Below, piece by piece: positions 23,925 to 32,483 of a stretch of 64,000 nucleotides of DNA. Location: contig NZ_LMSA01000004.1 of the NCBI RefSeq assembly GCF_001427985.1, positions 148,123-212,122 on the forward strand, read 5' to 3'. The DNA comes from Knoellia sp. Soil729. GTDB lineage: Bacteria; Actinomycetota; Actinomycetes; Actinomycetales; Dermatophilaceae. Position 1 is the stretch's first letter. Every line of letters begins with the position of its first letter. Both the position numbers and the translations under genes were made by a program. The notes below the pieces were generated by a model. That model was given only the letters and a program-made list of their open reading frames with translations. It ran no database searches and had not been told where the DNA came from.

Positions 23925-24605
23925 CTACTTGGCCTCGTTGACTGCCGCCGCGACGGAGGTTGCGAGGGCCCGAGCGCGGTCATCAGAGACGTTCAGAGCG
24001 TCTGTGGAGATCGTGACCTCGGTGTCCAGCGTGGCGCTCTCTGGATGCTTGCCGTACCCGATCGGCTGGCCAGTCGCCACCCACAACCCCGTGGCCGGCT
24101 TCGAGTTGAGATATCACGCCCCAAACACGGTGCGGCGCTGGCTCTGCGACGTCACACAGTTGCTTTCGTATGCCGCGTTGCTCGTCTGCGGTGCGAACCG
24201 TCACCACGGTCGTGGTGGCGTCATATAGGGCGTGCCCCACGAGCAGCCAGAGCGGTCCGCGACCGGCTGGACCTTCCTTCCGACGATCTTGGCGACCTTG
24301 CCTGCTGTGAGGTTGGCGCAGGTGCTCGCCGGCGCTACAGGCACCGTGCCCTTCGCCGGTGGCTTCTTCACCACGGCACCGCTCTTGCGGGCTGAGGCGG
24401 ACGCCTTCGGTTTTGGCACCGTACTGGTGTTGATTGACGGGGTCGGGCTGGGACTCGACGCCCCTCCCCGAGTGACCCGATCCGTGAGCCCACCAGCCAG
24501 CCGGTCCGGCAGCTCTTGGAACGGGGCCAGGCTCACACCCATCCAGAGCATGTCCGCGTCGACGCGGACATGCCGGGACGCATCACCATCGGTCGCCTTC
24601 GCCAT
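23925..24605 (-). pseudogene. Decayed secreted or lipoprotein gene (DUF3558-like)
   Basis: The pieces of one protein are spread over frames. SPSPTPSINTSTVPKPKAS and STCANLTAGKVAKIVGRKV...GCSWGT lie in one frame (24201-24605). ATTTVVTVRTADEQR lies in a second. AYESNCVTSQSQRRTVFGA, a stop, then LNSKPATGLWVATGQ and TLDTEVTISTDALNVSDDR to a TAG at 23925-23927 lie in a third. The paired cysteines and SPTP linker look like a DUF3558-type surface protein. The expected signal peptide is missing at the N-terminus, next to a perfect 26-bp palindrome and the left edge of the foreign island. Several lesions mean true decay here rather than one reading error. Confidence 0.55.
24548..24573. repeat. Perfect 26-bp palindrome at the island's left edge
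   Basis: GCATGTCCGCGTC is followed immediately by its exact reverse complement GACGCGGACATGC, with no spacer. It falls in the broken secreted-protein gene about 190 bases before the island promoter. A loopless 13-bp dyad suits a dimeric protein or recombinase site more than a terminator. Its role is unknown. Confidence 0.5.
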
Positions 24606-24760
24606 GCCTGACGGGGCTGGACGGACTGAAGCCCGATGCGAGGTCTTGGCAATAAGGCCTCCGGCAGGCTGCGGTCAAGCCCCTCAACCGAGGAAGTCAC
24701 CCTCCCTTCGCTGGCATAACCAGACCATGGTCCTCCCAAGCATTTCGGCGGTTTCCGCCC

Positions 24761-24789
24761 TTCAACCTCGCGATGGTGGTACTTATGAT
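24761..24789 (+). promoter_or_regulatory. Candidate sigma-70 promoter of the rightward island operon
   Basis: TATGAT (24784-24789) is a near-consensus -10 element. TTCAAC (24761-24766), 17 bases upstream, is a weak -35. Transcription would start near 24796, only about 17 bases before the ATG at 24813, leaving just the GAGGGGG ribosome site in the leader. Confidence 0.45.
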
Positions 24790-24812
24790 CAGTGCTATCT
24801 GAGGGGGAATCT

Positions 24813-26660
24813 ATGAGCAGCAGTGTCGAATGGGTCTTTGATCCTGTCCCACCGTCCGGAGCATTGAGTGGCGGCGACCCCAAGTCGTATGTCTTCAGCC
24901 CGAACATCGATTCACTCGTACGTGAGGTGGTGCAGAACTCAACCGATCAGCAGGTCGGCGAGAAACCCGTTCGGGTACGGTTCACGCTTCACGAACTCAG
25001 CGACGACGCCCGAGACGACTTCTTGGCAACGCTCAGATGGGAGCGCCTCAGCGACCACCTCGCCGGTGTGGTCAACAGCAAGTCGCTCATCAACGGGCGT
25101 GTCCGAGATGCGCTTGACGAGATCGAAGACGGTCGGCTACTGCTACTTCAGATTGAAGACGGCGGAACTAAGGGGCTGACCGGGGAGGAGGACGGGACCG
25201 CGGGCAACTTCGCCGCCCTCTGTAAACACGTCTTAGTCACCAACGACGACAAGGCAGCGAAGGGCGGATCCTACGGCTTGGGTAAAGCGGTTCTCTGGCG
25301 CTTCTCGGCGGTTGAAACCGTGCTGTTCGGGTCGAAGTTCCGTAAACCCGACGGGGTCTTGGACAGGCGTGTGTTTGGTCGGACCGAACTCCCATTTCAC
25401 AATGCCGAGAAGCGGCAGTGGGCGGGGCCGGGATGGTTCGGTATGCCAGAAGAGACCTCAGCAGGGCGAAGAGCCATCTCCGTCCGCGGAGGGGCCGCTG
25501 CGGATCTGGAGCGAAGGCTTTTTCTGGAGCGCGATGATGAAGTGGGGACCGGCACCACGGCTCTGATCGTCGGCTTCTCCGAGCCGGCGTCTGAGCAGCA
25601 CAGGCCAGTCACTGACATCGTGTTCGAGATCGTCCAATCGGCTGCAAGGTGGTTTTGGCCCCGCATCAACGACGGAACCCTCATCGTCGAAGCGTCTGGC
25701 TACGTTGGCGGAGATCTCATCATTCATGAGTCTGCGGTAGCCGCATTAGCCGACCCAGGTTTTGTCAGCGCCGCGCAGCTGGCTACGACAGGGGACGTGG
25801 CGCTCAAGCCGGGAGATGTCGCCGAGCGCTCACTCGAGCTGCGCGTCCCGCGAGAAAAGACCAGCGAACTCCCCGGCGAAATTGAGGGTCAAGTCCTCCT
25901 GCGGCTCTTCCGAGTTGACGACGATGGCGGGAGCGACAGTTCGTCGGTGGCCCTGATCCGCGGTGCCGGGATGGTGGTCAAGCATCACCGGGTGGCCGGA
26001 ATTCCCCTGCAAGGTGGGGGGTACCGAGCTGTACTAGTCGCGGGGACCCGGCACGGTGCCGATCCGTCGGATGCAGCTATCGAGGAATTTCTGCGCTCTG
26101 CTGAGCCGCCAGAGCACGACCAATGGGTTCATCACACCAACGCTCTGCGTTCTCGCTATCGCCCCGGCGCCAAAGCGCGCCTAGACGAAATGTGGAACAA
26201 GATCCGATTGGCCGTCATGGAGATGACCAGTTCGAAACCGGGCACGAGCGAAGAAGGTCCCTCAATGCTCGCACGGTACTTTCAGATGGGCGGCAAGACC
26301 GGCACCCAACGTCAGAAGCATCGCTTCCTTATCGAATTCGAATCAATGCGCTTCGACGGAGTCCAGTGGGCGGTAGAGGGAAGGGCGCGGCGAACCAAGG
26401 GCGACAAACCTTGGCACATTGACCTGGACGCGAAACTGGCTGGGGAGAGCGCCAAGGTGCCGTTGGAGATCCTTGACGGATCGTCGCAAAATGCGCATGC
26501 GAGCGTGGTCGATGCCGCGCGCCAAGTGTTGCGGATTGAGGTGGCAAGAGACGTTTCCGACGTCCGATTCAAGCTGAGTGCTCTCCCGCGGGAGGAAGAT
26601 CGCTCCCTAGCTCTGGAGAGCACGCTTCGAGTCGACGCCCGTCCGCATGAGGAGGTCTGA
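24813..26660 (+). CDS. GHKL-type ATPase, island operon gene 1
   Basis: A 615-residue protein; ATG at 24813 follows GAGGGGG by five bases. The N-terminal third has GHKL (HSP90/MutL-like) ATP-binding motifs: REVVQNSTDQ (N-box, E38 and N42), QIEDGGTKGL (motif I, D116 to G121, a DGGTKG variant) and GGSYGLGKAVLW (motif II, 151-162). The remaining 400 residues show no named domain; VALIRGAGMVVKHHRVAG is a recognisable transducer-like stretch. GHKL ATPases act as ATP-gated clamps. Lower GC than the flanks, and AT-ending codons, indicate transfer. Gene 2 follows two bases after the stop. I do not recognise it as part of a named defence system. Confidence 0.75.
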   Translation: MSSSVEWVFDPVPPSGALSGGDPKSYVFSPNIDSLVREVVQNSTDQQVGEKPVRVRFTLHELSDDARDDFLATLRWERLSDHLAGVVNSKSLINGRVRDALDEIEDGRLLLLQIEDGGTKGLTGEEDGTAGNFAALCKHVLVTNDDKAAKGGSYGLGKAVLWRFSAVETVLFGSKFRKPDGVLDRRVFGRTELPFHNAEKRQWAGPGWFGMPEETSAGRRAISVRGGAAADLERRLFLERDDEVGTGTTALIVGFSEPASEQHRPVTDIVFEIVQSAARWFWPRINDGTLIVEASGYVGGDLIIHESAVAALADPGFVSAAQLATTGDVALKPGDVAERSLELRVPREKTSELPGEIEGQVLLRLFRVDDDGGSDSSSVALIRGAGMVVKHHRVAGIPLQGGGYRAVLVAGTRHGADPSDAAIEEFLRSAEPPEHDQWVHHTNALRSRYRPGAKARLDEMWNKIRLAVMEMTSSKPGTSEEGPSMLARYFQMGGKTGTQRQKHRFLIEFESMRFDGVQWAVEGRARRTKGDKPWHIDLDAKLAGESAKVPLEILDGSSQNAHASVVDAARQVLRIEVARDVSDVRFKLSALPREEDRSLALESTLRVDARPHEEV

Positions 26661-26662
26661 AC

Positions 26663-27646
26663 ATGACTTGGCAGCGCGCGTTTCCCTATGCCACCGATAA
26701 TTTGGCCGTTGTAGGTGTAGCGAAGCTACTGAACAGTGACGTCCTCGAGCGATCCGATGGCACATGGGACGCGTACTCCGAGAGCGTCGCCTGCGTACGC
26801 TTTGCGCTGCGGATTGAAAGCCAGATCGATAGGCTCGCCGATTGCCTACCGCCGGGTGCCGACGTCGAGTGTACGCTCGAACTCGTCGTGAGCCTCGAAG
26901 GAGTTCACTCTCGTCAGCGCCGAAACCTCTACACGCTGGACGTTGGATCACACGATTTGGAGATCGAACTCGACCCAGCCGAATATCTCGGGCGGGTTGA
27001 CCTCGCGATCTCCGCCAGGCTGAAGACTGACCTACCGGCCCAGCCCGGCTTTGCGCACCTGAGGGCCTCGCGCGTCTCGCAAGTCTCACTTCCGAGCATC
27101 TGGTTCTCTGAGCCACCCACGTCGGTAGGAGACGCGCTAGAGGTCCGCTGGGAGAACTTCGACGAGGACGGAGACCTTGTCGACGGGCAACTCTTCGCAG
27201 TCCGACTGGAGGAACGGCCGGTGATTCTCCTCAACTCGGAGATCCCGAAGGCCTACGACATCCTTGGCTCGAAGGGGACTTGGGGCTCCGCCGCCCGAAT
27301 CAGAGATGCCATCTACGGTCAGATTGTCCATCAGGCGTGGTCATCCATTATCGCGCATTGCATCCTAGAGATCACAAGACATGATGAAGCGGATGCTCCT
27401 GAAACAGTTCTTGCCGAACTTGACGAATGGCAGGCCCAAGTGATCCGGGCGTGGGCGTCGGAGTTTGTACCCGGCGAGCCGGATCCCGAGGCTGCCGCAG
27501 TGACTCTCATTGAACACTGCCGCGAGACCGGAAGCTTAGTGCTGCTTCATCAACTCCCGGAAGTCATTCAGAGACGGTGCTCCACGATTGACGGGTTCAA
27601 CGGCCTTATCAAGGAGTCCCACAGGTTCGATGGAGGTGGATCATGA
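26663..27646 (+). CDS. Unrecognised protein, island operon gene 2 (327 aa)
   Basis: ATG at 26663 with GGAGG inside the end of gene 1. The N-terminal half is rich in beta-strand-like alternation (CVRFALRIESQIDRLAD, CTLELVVSLEGVHSRQRRNLYTL, LAISARLKTDL). The C-terminal half is helical (IRDAIYGQIVHQAWSSIIAHCILEITR, WQAQVIRAWASEFVPGEPDPEAA). No catalytic motif is evident. Coupling on both sides indicates it works with the ATPase and gene 3. It could be a scaffold or DNA-recognition subunit; this is inference from context only. Confidence 0.65.
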   Translation: MTWQRAFPYATDNLAVVGVAKLLNSDVLERSDGTWDAYSESVACVRFALRIESQIDRLADCLPPGADVECTLELVVSLEGVHSRQRRNLYTLDVGSHDLEIELDPAEYLGRVDLAISARLKTDLPAQPGFAHLRASRVSQVSLPSIWFSEPPTSVGDALEVRWENFDEDGDLVDGQLFAVRLEERPVILLNSEIPKAYDILGSKGTWGSAARIRDAIYGQIVHQAWSSIIAHCILEITRHDEADAPETVLAELDEWQAQVIRAWASEFVPGEPDPEAAAVTLIEHCRETGSLVLLHQLPEVIQRRCSTIDGFNGLIKESHRFDGGGS

Positions 27647-28314
27647 CGAGCCTGAAGCGGTTCGGTTCTCCAATTAACGGTGCCCAATTGCGTACGCTCA
27701 TCGAAGGCCATGCCGTTCCCTCGACCCGGGACCTAGGAGCGTCTGCTGACTTGGGGCCGCTCAAGCAGGTTGTTGCGAGCATCGCACACGGCGGATCCAT
27801 CGAATCGTCGACGGACGCAGACCTTGCTCCTCACGTCCATGGGACATTTCGTGGTTTGCCACGAAGGGTCCTGCTGGATCATCGATTCTGGCAGTGGTTA
27901 ACCTGTATGGAGTTTCGTGAATACACACGCGCACGTTGGGCGCCGGAGGTCGATTTCACGCTTGACCCTGTGCTGAAGCCGAGTCAACAAGCCCGATTTC
28001 TTGGAAACGCGGGGCTCAATGGTCTGGGGCGCAATGCTCTGTCAAGGCTATTCTGGGCTGCGGAGGTGATGAACGACAGCGACGAGGGCTACGTCCTTAC
28101 CCGCGCCCTCTTCAAGAAACAGGACCTGGCGGTCGGCGTCGTTGAGCGTTCATTCGGTCTCATCCCGGAGGTCGCGAGAGCTTGCGCGCGCCACTTGGCT
28201 GACGTCCCAGAGAAAGAGCATCGTGAGGCGCTGAAGCGACTTAACCTGCGTGCATCCACAGTAGTCCTCGAGGGCGCATCCGAGGAACAAGTCCGCGCAC
28301 TTCTTTTGGCTTAA
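27643..28314 (+). CDS. DUF6339-like protein, island operon gene 3 (223 aa)
   Basis: The ATG overlaps the stop of gene 2 by four bases. The product contains RRVLLDHRFWQWLTCMEFREYTRARW, NGLGRNALSRLFWAAEVMNDSDEGYVLTRALFKKQD and a C-terminal helical segment. I associate this pattern with the DUF6339 family, of unknown function, but from memory and with moderate certainty. There is no signal peptide or membrane segment. It ends the rightward operon, converging on the leftward restriction-like operon. Confidence 0.6.
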   Translation: MTSLKRFGSPINGAQLRTLIEGHAVPSTRDLGASADLGPLKQVVASIAHGGSIESSTDADLAPHVHGTFRGLPRRVLLDHRFWQWLTCMEFREYTRARWAPEVDFTLDPVLKPSQQARFLGNAGLNGLGRNALSRLFWAAEVMNDSDEGYVLTRALFKKQDLAVGVVERSFGLIPEVARACARHLADVPEKEHREALKRLNLRASTVVLEGASEEQVRALLLA

Positions 28315-28382
28315 GTCACATGTGAATGAGGGACTCACGGCTCGCCGTCGATGGTGAAATTTGGCCCTTAGGGAAACATCTG

Positions 28383-28637
28383 CTACGCGGCGCTGACTGA
28401 TTGAACAATCGGCGGCCAATTCTGACGGACTGAGTAGAAAGCAGCCATTGACAACTGCACCAAGAGGGTTGGGTCTGTGAACCTGTGAGCAAAGTCACGC
28501 TCCTCCCCCTTGATGTAAGTTGCGCAATCTTGGCCGTTCCTAGGGTTTTCTTGCGACAGTTCCTCGACATGAGCGCCGAGGTATGGCGTAGGACTGTTAG
28601 TCTTTCGAGACTCTTTCCGCAAGGCTTTTGAGTACAA
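28383..28637 (-). CDS. Possible small protein downstream of the GHKL/nuclease gene
   Basis: An 84-codon frame with a TTG start that overlaps the last 41 bases of the GHKL gene. The second half (CATYIKGEERDFAHRFTDPTLLVQLSMAAFYSVRQNW) reads like a genuine helical protein end, and the base usage matches the island. The weak start and lack of a ribosome site keep this tentative. The 282-base convergent gap otherwise shows no gene and no clear terminator hairpin. Confidence 0.3.
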   Translation of the reverse strand: MYSKALRKESRKTNSPTPYLGAHVEELSQENPRNGQDCATYIKGEERDFAHRFTDPTLLVQLSMAAFYSVRQNWPPIVQSVSAA

Positions 28638-30372
28638 TCACAGGAATTGGCTCTGGACTGATATCCAAAGGCAGGTTCAATTCATGCGTCACTCCGTCGT
28701 ACGGTGGTTGAGAGACCAGCGTTAGCGACATCCCGACTTCTGCCACCTTGGCATGATTGGCATCCCAGCAAACGAGCAGGTCTATGTCACCGATGGACTT
28801 GATCCCATCGCGGAAGTCGGTAAGAACAGATTCAAGCTTGTCCTTGAACTCGATGACCAGCGGCAGCACATCCCCACCACCCACGTAGTGGGCCAAGAGA
28901 TCGTACTGAGTCGCGTAACCGGTCGCGAGTGGGCGGAAGTTCGCGATAACACCTGCGCCAAGCAATTCGTGGAAGAGGGCAGCAACAGCGGCCTCTTGAT
29001 TTGTCGGAACCTTGTGGAATGCGATTCCTGGCCAATTTAGGTCGTGGCGACCTTCCGCTTCTTCCCACATTTTCTTGATTCGCAACTTCCTCTCTGCGGA
29101 AGTCTCGGGTGAGGGCGGAAGCGGCTTTGATTCCATGGGACCTTGGTATTTCGCTACCCGCTCAAACTGAATAAACAGCTCAGCAACCGCGTCTTGCAGT
29201 CGGCGCTTGTGCTGCCAGTGCATCGATTTTCGACCCAAGTCGAAATCGATGCGATCCGACTCGACCAAGAAAATGCAGCGCTTGTAGTACGCCGGGTAGG
29301 CGCCCCGTGCAGCAGGTTCGATTGTGATACCGGTGGGCATCGATTTCGTGACAACGAATATCCCAGCATGGAGGAGAGGGTTTGAGTCCTCTTGATTCAT
29401 ATCCAAATGATACGACTCGGCGAGCGTATCGATGGCCTTATTCCCGGGCAGCATGACTCCATAGACGCGAAGCGTGTCATTTCCGTGGCCGATCACCTTG
29501 CTGCCCACCACAACCTTGCCACCAAGGTACTTCCTAGAGGCGCTTTCGGACTTGCCAACTAGGTTGCTGTTGACTTCCTCGATCGTAAGTGCCTTTGGGT
29601 TTGCAAGTGGCGGATAGCCAAACTCGACCTTCCCTTCCACATGTTCACCATCTACCGAAGTCCAAGAGTAGGTGATGAGAATTGGTGGCAGGACCTCTCC
29701 CCGAAGTACTTGACGCGTGTCACCCACCGCGGTCCTAGTACGCAGGATCCACTTTAGTTGCTCCGTTGATAGGGAAAAGAGATCGGTAGAGGACCGCGAT
29801 GGAATTCCCGCGATGCGTATTCGAGTGAATGTACCCTGCTCAAAACCCTGAGGTACATCGACCTCGCCGCGCTTGGCGAACTCCGGCGCATGCACTGCCG
29901 CGTCTTCACTAGAAACCCAAGTGGCGGCTCCCGTTAGGCTGCACCGCACGGCGTCCTCAGCACTACGTGTCTCAAGCGAAAAGTTGTCGCCACTAAAGGC
30001 GACGTAGGTTAGCCCGACGCCCTTCTCACCGATTTGGTGGTCCAGCACAGACTTGTCGCCGCCGCCAGGGGCTAGCACTTCCTCAACGAAGTGACTCGGA
30101 ATCCCAACGCCATTATCGATTACATCGACTGCCCGCTGAGTCGCATCTAGAGAAATGTGAATCTGGCCCTCGACATGGGTCGACCCTGAAGCGGCCTCCA
30201 GTTCCCAACGCCTCTCGATAGCATCGCGCGAGTTCTGTAGGAGCTCTGCAAGGACGTCCCAGTAGTGGTGATAACTCTGGAGGATGCCCTTGAGTTCGCG
30301 TTTTACAGCCCGTGCGCTCTTAGCCCGAAGGAAGTCAGGGACTTCGTGACCTGACTGGCTAAACTGAACCAC
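28597..30372 (-). CDS. GHKL (MutL/MORC-like) ATPase with C-terminal PD-(D/E)xK-like nuclease signature
   Basis: A 591-residue protein. The ATP-binding fold is well marked: LAELLQNSRDAIERR (E43, N47), VDVIDNGVGIP (D86 to G90) and IGEKGVGLTYVAFSG (G115 to G120). The C-terminal part contains TQYDLLAHYV (D491) and, 16 residues on, PLVIEFKDKLE (E508-F-K510), then DIDLLVCWD. This D-x(16)-ExK spacing is that of restriction-type nucleases. MutL/MORC-like ATPases linked to R-M genes are a known theme. Here it follows vsr by 50 bases and the methyltransferase, so it is the probable restriction/effector subunit. Confidence 0.8.
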   Translation of the reverse strand: MVQFSQSGHEVPDFLRAKSARAVKRELKGILQSYHHYWDVLAELLQNSRDAIERRWELEAASGSTHVEGQIHISLDATQRAVDVIDNGVGIPSHFVEEVLAPGGGDKSVLDHQIGEKGVGLTYVAFSGDNFSLETRSAEDAVRCSLTGAATWVSSEDAAVHAPEFAKRGEVDVPQGFEQGTFTRIRIAGIPSRSSTDLFSLSTEQLKWILRTRTAVGDTRQVLRGEVLPPILITYSWTSVDGEHVEGKVEFGYPPLANPKALTIEEVNSNLVGKSESASRKYLGGKVVVGSKVIGHGNDTLRVYGVMLPGNKAIDTLAESYHLDMNQEDSNPLLHAGIFVVTKSMPTGITIEPAARGAYPAYYKRCIFLVESDRIDFDLGRKSMHWQHKRRLQDAVAELFIQFERVAKYQGPMESKPLPPSPETSAERKLRIKKMWEEAEGRHDLNWPGIAFHKVPTNQEAAVAALFHELLGAGVIANFRPLATGYATQYDLLAHYVGGGDVLPLVIEFKDKLESVLTDFRDGIKSIGDIDLLVCWDANHAKVAEVGMSLTLVSQPPYDGVTHELNLPLDISPEPIPVIVLKSLAERVSKD

Positions 30373-30422
30373 AGATACCCCTTAAGACGAAAGGACAGCG
30401 CTGACACCGCGCTAACCGCACC

Positions 30423-30902
30423 CTACAGCCCCCCCTTCCGGTTGGGGATGGGTTGTGATGCCGCCTTAGGCGACACCAGGTCGCTTAACGCTTGCTCGAC
30501 GCTCCCAGCGACTACCAAGAGGTTGTTTCGCACGTCATGCTCCCACACACGAAGGACTCGCCAAGCATGTTCTGTCAATAGCTGCGTCGTCTCAGAATCG
30601 CGTACCCGGTTCCGATCGATCTTCTCTCTCCACCACTCGGCATTAGCCTTCGGAGGGACGCCATGGATGGGGCATCCGTGCCAGAAGCAACCGTCCACAA
30701 AGATGGCAAGGCGCTGCCGTGGAAACGTGATATCTATCGTTCGGCGGGGCAGGCCTGGTACCGGGTAATTCACTCTGTATCGCATCCCGCGACGAAACAA
30801 TTCCCGACGAAGGGCCATCTCAGGACGCGTGTCTCGCGTCTTCTGGCGCCTGAAGCGGAGCCGTACTCTCTCACTGGAGGGCTGTGGTCGAGCCTTTACC
30901 AT
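30423..30902 (-). CDS. vsr: Very short patch repair (Vsr) endonuclease
   Basis: A 159-residue protein with the Vsr core: RRQKTRDTRPEMALRRELFRRG, RTIDITFPRQRLAIFVDGCFWHGCP (catalytic Asp and zinc-site residues), and WWREKIDRNRVRD. Vsr nicks 5' of T in T:G mismatches that arise when 5-methylcytosine deaminates. It is encoded 34 bases downstream of the cytosine methyltransferase, the normal arrangement, and immediately upstream of the GHKL/nuclease gene. Length is typical. Confidence 0.92.
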   Translation of the reverse strand: MVKARPQPSSERVRLRFRRQKTRDTRPEMALRRELFRRGMRYRVNYPVPGLPRRTIDITFPRQRLAIFVDGCFWHGCPIHGVPPKANAEWWREKIDRNRVRDSETTQLLTEHAWRVLRVWEHDVRNNLLVVAGSVEQALSDLVSPKAASQPIPNRKGGL

Positions 30903-30936
30903 GCATCCTCAACTCTTGGGGCAGATTTTCTGGACC

Positions 30937-32343
30937 TCAGCGGTCCAGCACTGCCGCCACCCGCTCGGCGATCTGCACCGCAAGAAGCGGCGGCACGGCG
31001 TTCCCAACTTGGTGGTATTGCATGGTTCGCGGTCCGGCGAACCAGTAATCGTCTGGGAAGGTTTGAAGCCGTGCTGCCTCGCGGACGGTCAGACTTCGCA
31101 TCTGACGTGCGTCCGGGTGGATGTAGTAATGGCCGTCCTTGCTGATGTGCGATGCCACAGTGCTACTGGGAGCATCCCATCGCTGCACTTTGAAGCGATC
31201 AGAGAACGGTGTCCCCTGTCCCGAAATGTTGCTGTGCATCGGCCGGAGGCCGGGCGGGAACTCGTGAACTCGGCGCGATATGCCCCTAGCTGCCAATATG
31301 GCCAAGTAGGCATATCGCGCGAGATCGAGGTCCATGTGGGCCCGCGGCTCGTGCAGTGAGATGGGTGCGCTGCACCCGTTCAACCAAGTTCGAAGCTCAG
31401 CGTGCGCGGTGCCGTCCGTCGCGGGCAATCTCGGGACTCCGTGCACCTCACGCTTGGCAAGCGTAGAACCAAGGATCTGGGCGGACCCCCACGTGAGGCC
31501 CCCAGGTCGACGACGCGATACCGATGACTTCACCTGAGGCAGGTCCCCGATGGCATCCCTTACCGTGGTGACAGAGGCGGTCTGTGCGAGGGGCACAAGT
31601 CGCTGGGTGCCTATGTCGGAACGCACTCCGACCAAAATGACGCGGTGCCGCGCCTGCGGGATCCCATATCGCTCGGCCCGCAGGACGAAGTCTCGCGGCT
31701 CTACGTCACCCCCCGGAACGGCAAGGCTTCGAATCTCGTAGGCGCCCCCCAGTTGCAGGTCGTCGATGATGCGATCCATCATGCTCTTCCCCCCGTGCCC
31801 AGCCGAGAGGAGACCTTTGACGTTCTCCATTACAAAAACGGATGGTCTGAAGCGGCGAAGGATGTCCAAGTACTCCCGGTATAAAAAGTGCTTCTTGTCG
31901 TCCTCAAATGACTCGTCGTTCGTCCGACGTGCCCGACCGATGAGCGAATACGCTTGGCAGGGTGGGCCACCGATTAGAACCCAGTGTTCAGCGCCGCTGA
32001 TGGCTCCCTTGATCAGCCGGCCCGCCTCGGCGCGCGCTTCAGGGCCCAACTCTATGGCATGAACGTGATCTTCAGCCTTGGCCATTTGAGCCGCGAATTC
32101 AGCGTTCCCGAGCAGATCACGAACAGAGGTCTTTGAGGCTAGCAGGTCGCGGTAGGGCCCGTAGAGCTCGGTGTCACGGCTGAGCGCCCGGACGGCAGAG
32201 CGGATCTTGAGGGTCTGCACTGCATGACGGTCCATTTCGAACGACGCAGTGATGTCGAAGACTGGCTCACCGTCGCGCTTGAACTGCGCAAAGCCTTCAT
32301 TGAGTCCTCCTGGCCCTGCGAAGACATCGACTACTGGCAGCAT
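30937..32343 (-). CDS. DNA (cytosine-5) methyltransferase
   Basis: A 468-residue C5-MTase with ordered motifs: I (VVDVFAGPGGLNEGF), IV with the catalytic Cys (IGGPPCQAYSLIG), VI (FVMENVKGLL), VIII (QARHRVILVGVR), IX (REAARLQTFPDDYW) and X (YHQVGNAVPPLLA). It methylates cytosine in duplex DNA; the target site lies in the variable region and cannot be read. AAGGGAG precedes the ATG. It is the first gene of the leftward operon MTase, vsr, GHKL/nuclease and would protect host DNA from the partner activity. Confidence 0.92.
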   Translation of the reverse strand: MLPVVDVFAGPGGLNEGFAQFKRDGEPVFDITASFEMDRHAVQTLKIRSAVRALSRDTELYGPYRDLLASKTSVRDLLGNAEFAAQMAKAEDHVHAIELGPEARAEAGRLIKGAISGAEHWVLIGGPPCQAYSLIGRARRTNDESFEDDKKHFLYREYLDILRRFRPSVFVMENVKGLLSAGHGGKSMMDRIIDDLQLGGAYEIRSLAVPGGDVEPRDFVLRAERYGIPQARHRVILVGVRSDIGTQRLVPLAQTASVTTVRDAIGDLPQVKSSVSRRRPGGLTWGSAQILGSTLAKREVHGVPRLPATDGTAHAELRTWLNGCSAPISLHEPRAHMDLDLARYAYLAILAARGISRRVHEFPPGLRPMHSNISGQGTPFSDRFKVQRWDAPSSTVASHISKDGHYYIHPDARQMRSLTVREAARLQTFPDDYWFAGPRTMQYHQVGNAVPPLLAVQIAERVAAVLDR

Positions 32344-32408
32344 CTGCGCTGATCTCCCTTATTCACTTCCACAAATGTACCTGCCTTAATGATCCGCTTA
32401 CCTTGATA

Positions 32409-32448
32409 CGCGAGCGGCTCCTAGGCACGCGCCCAAGAGCCACTCGCG
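32409..32448 (-). terminator. Hairpin downstream of nrdJ
   Basis: CGCGAGCGGCTC (32409-32420) pairs with GAGCCACTCGCG (32437-32448) with one C:A mismatch, around a 16-base loop. It begins 36 bases past the nrdJ stop on the minus strand and separates nrdJ from the island methyltransferase gene. There is no T-run, as is common for actinobacterial terminators. Confidence 0.45.
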
Positions 32449-32483
32449 ATTGGCCGCCCTCTCGGACCTCAGGTCAGATCAGA

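Noticed and set aside
24605..24812. tRNA attachment site or flanking direct repeats bounding the island
   Set aside because: No tRNA was recognised at either edge and no direct repeat longer than about ten bases was found between 24.6 and 32.4 kb edges by eye.
28316..28570. 84-codon minus-strand frame in the convergent gap of the island
   Set aside because: Low-complexity, poorly protein-like; the overlapping TTG frame at 28383-28637 is the better, though still weak, candidate.
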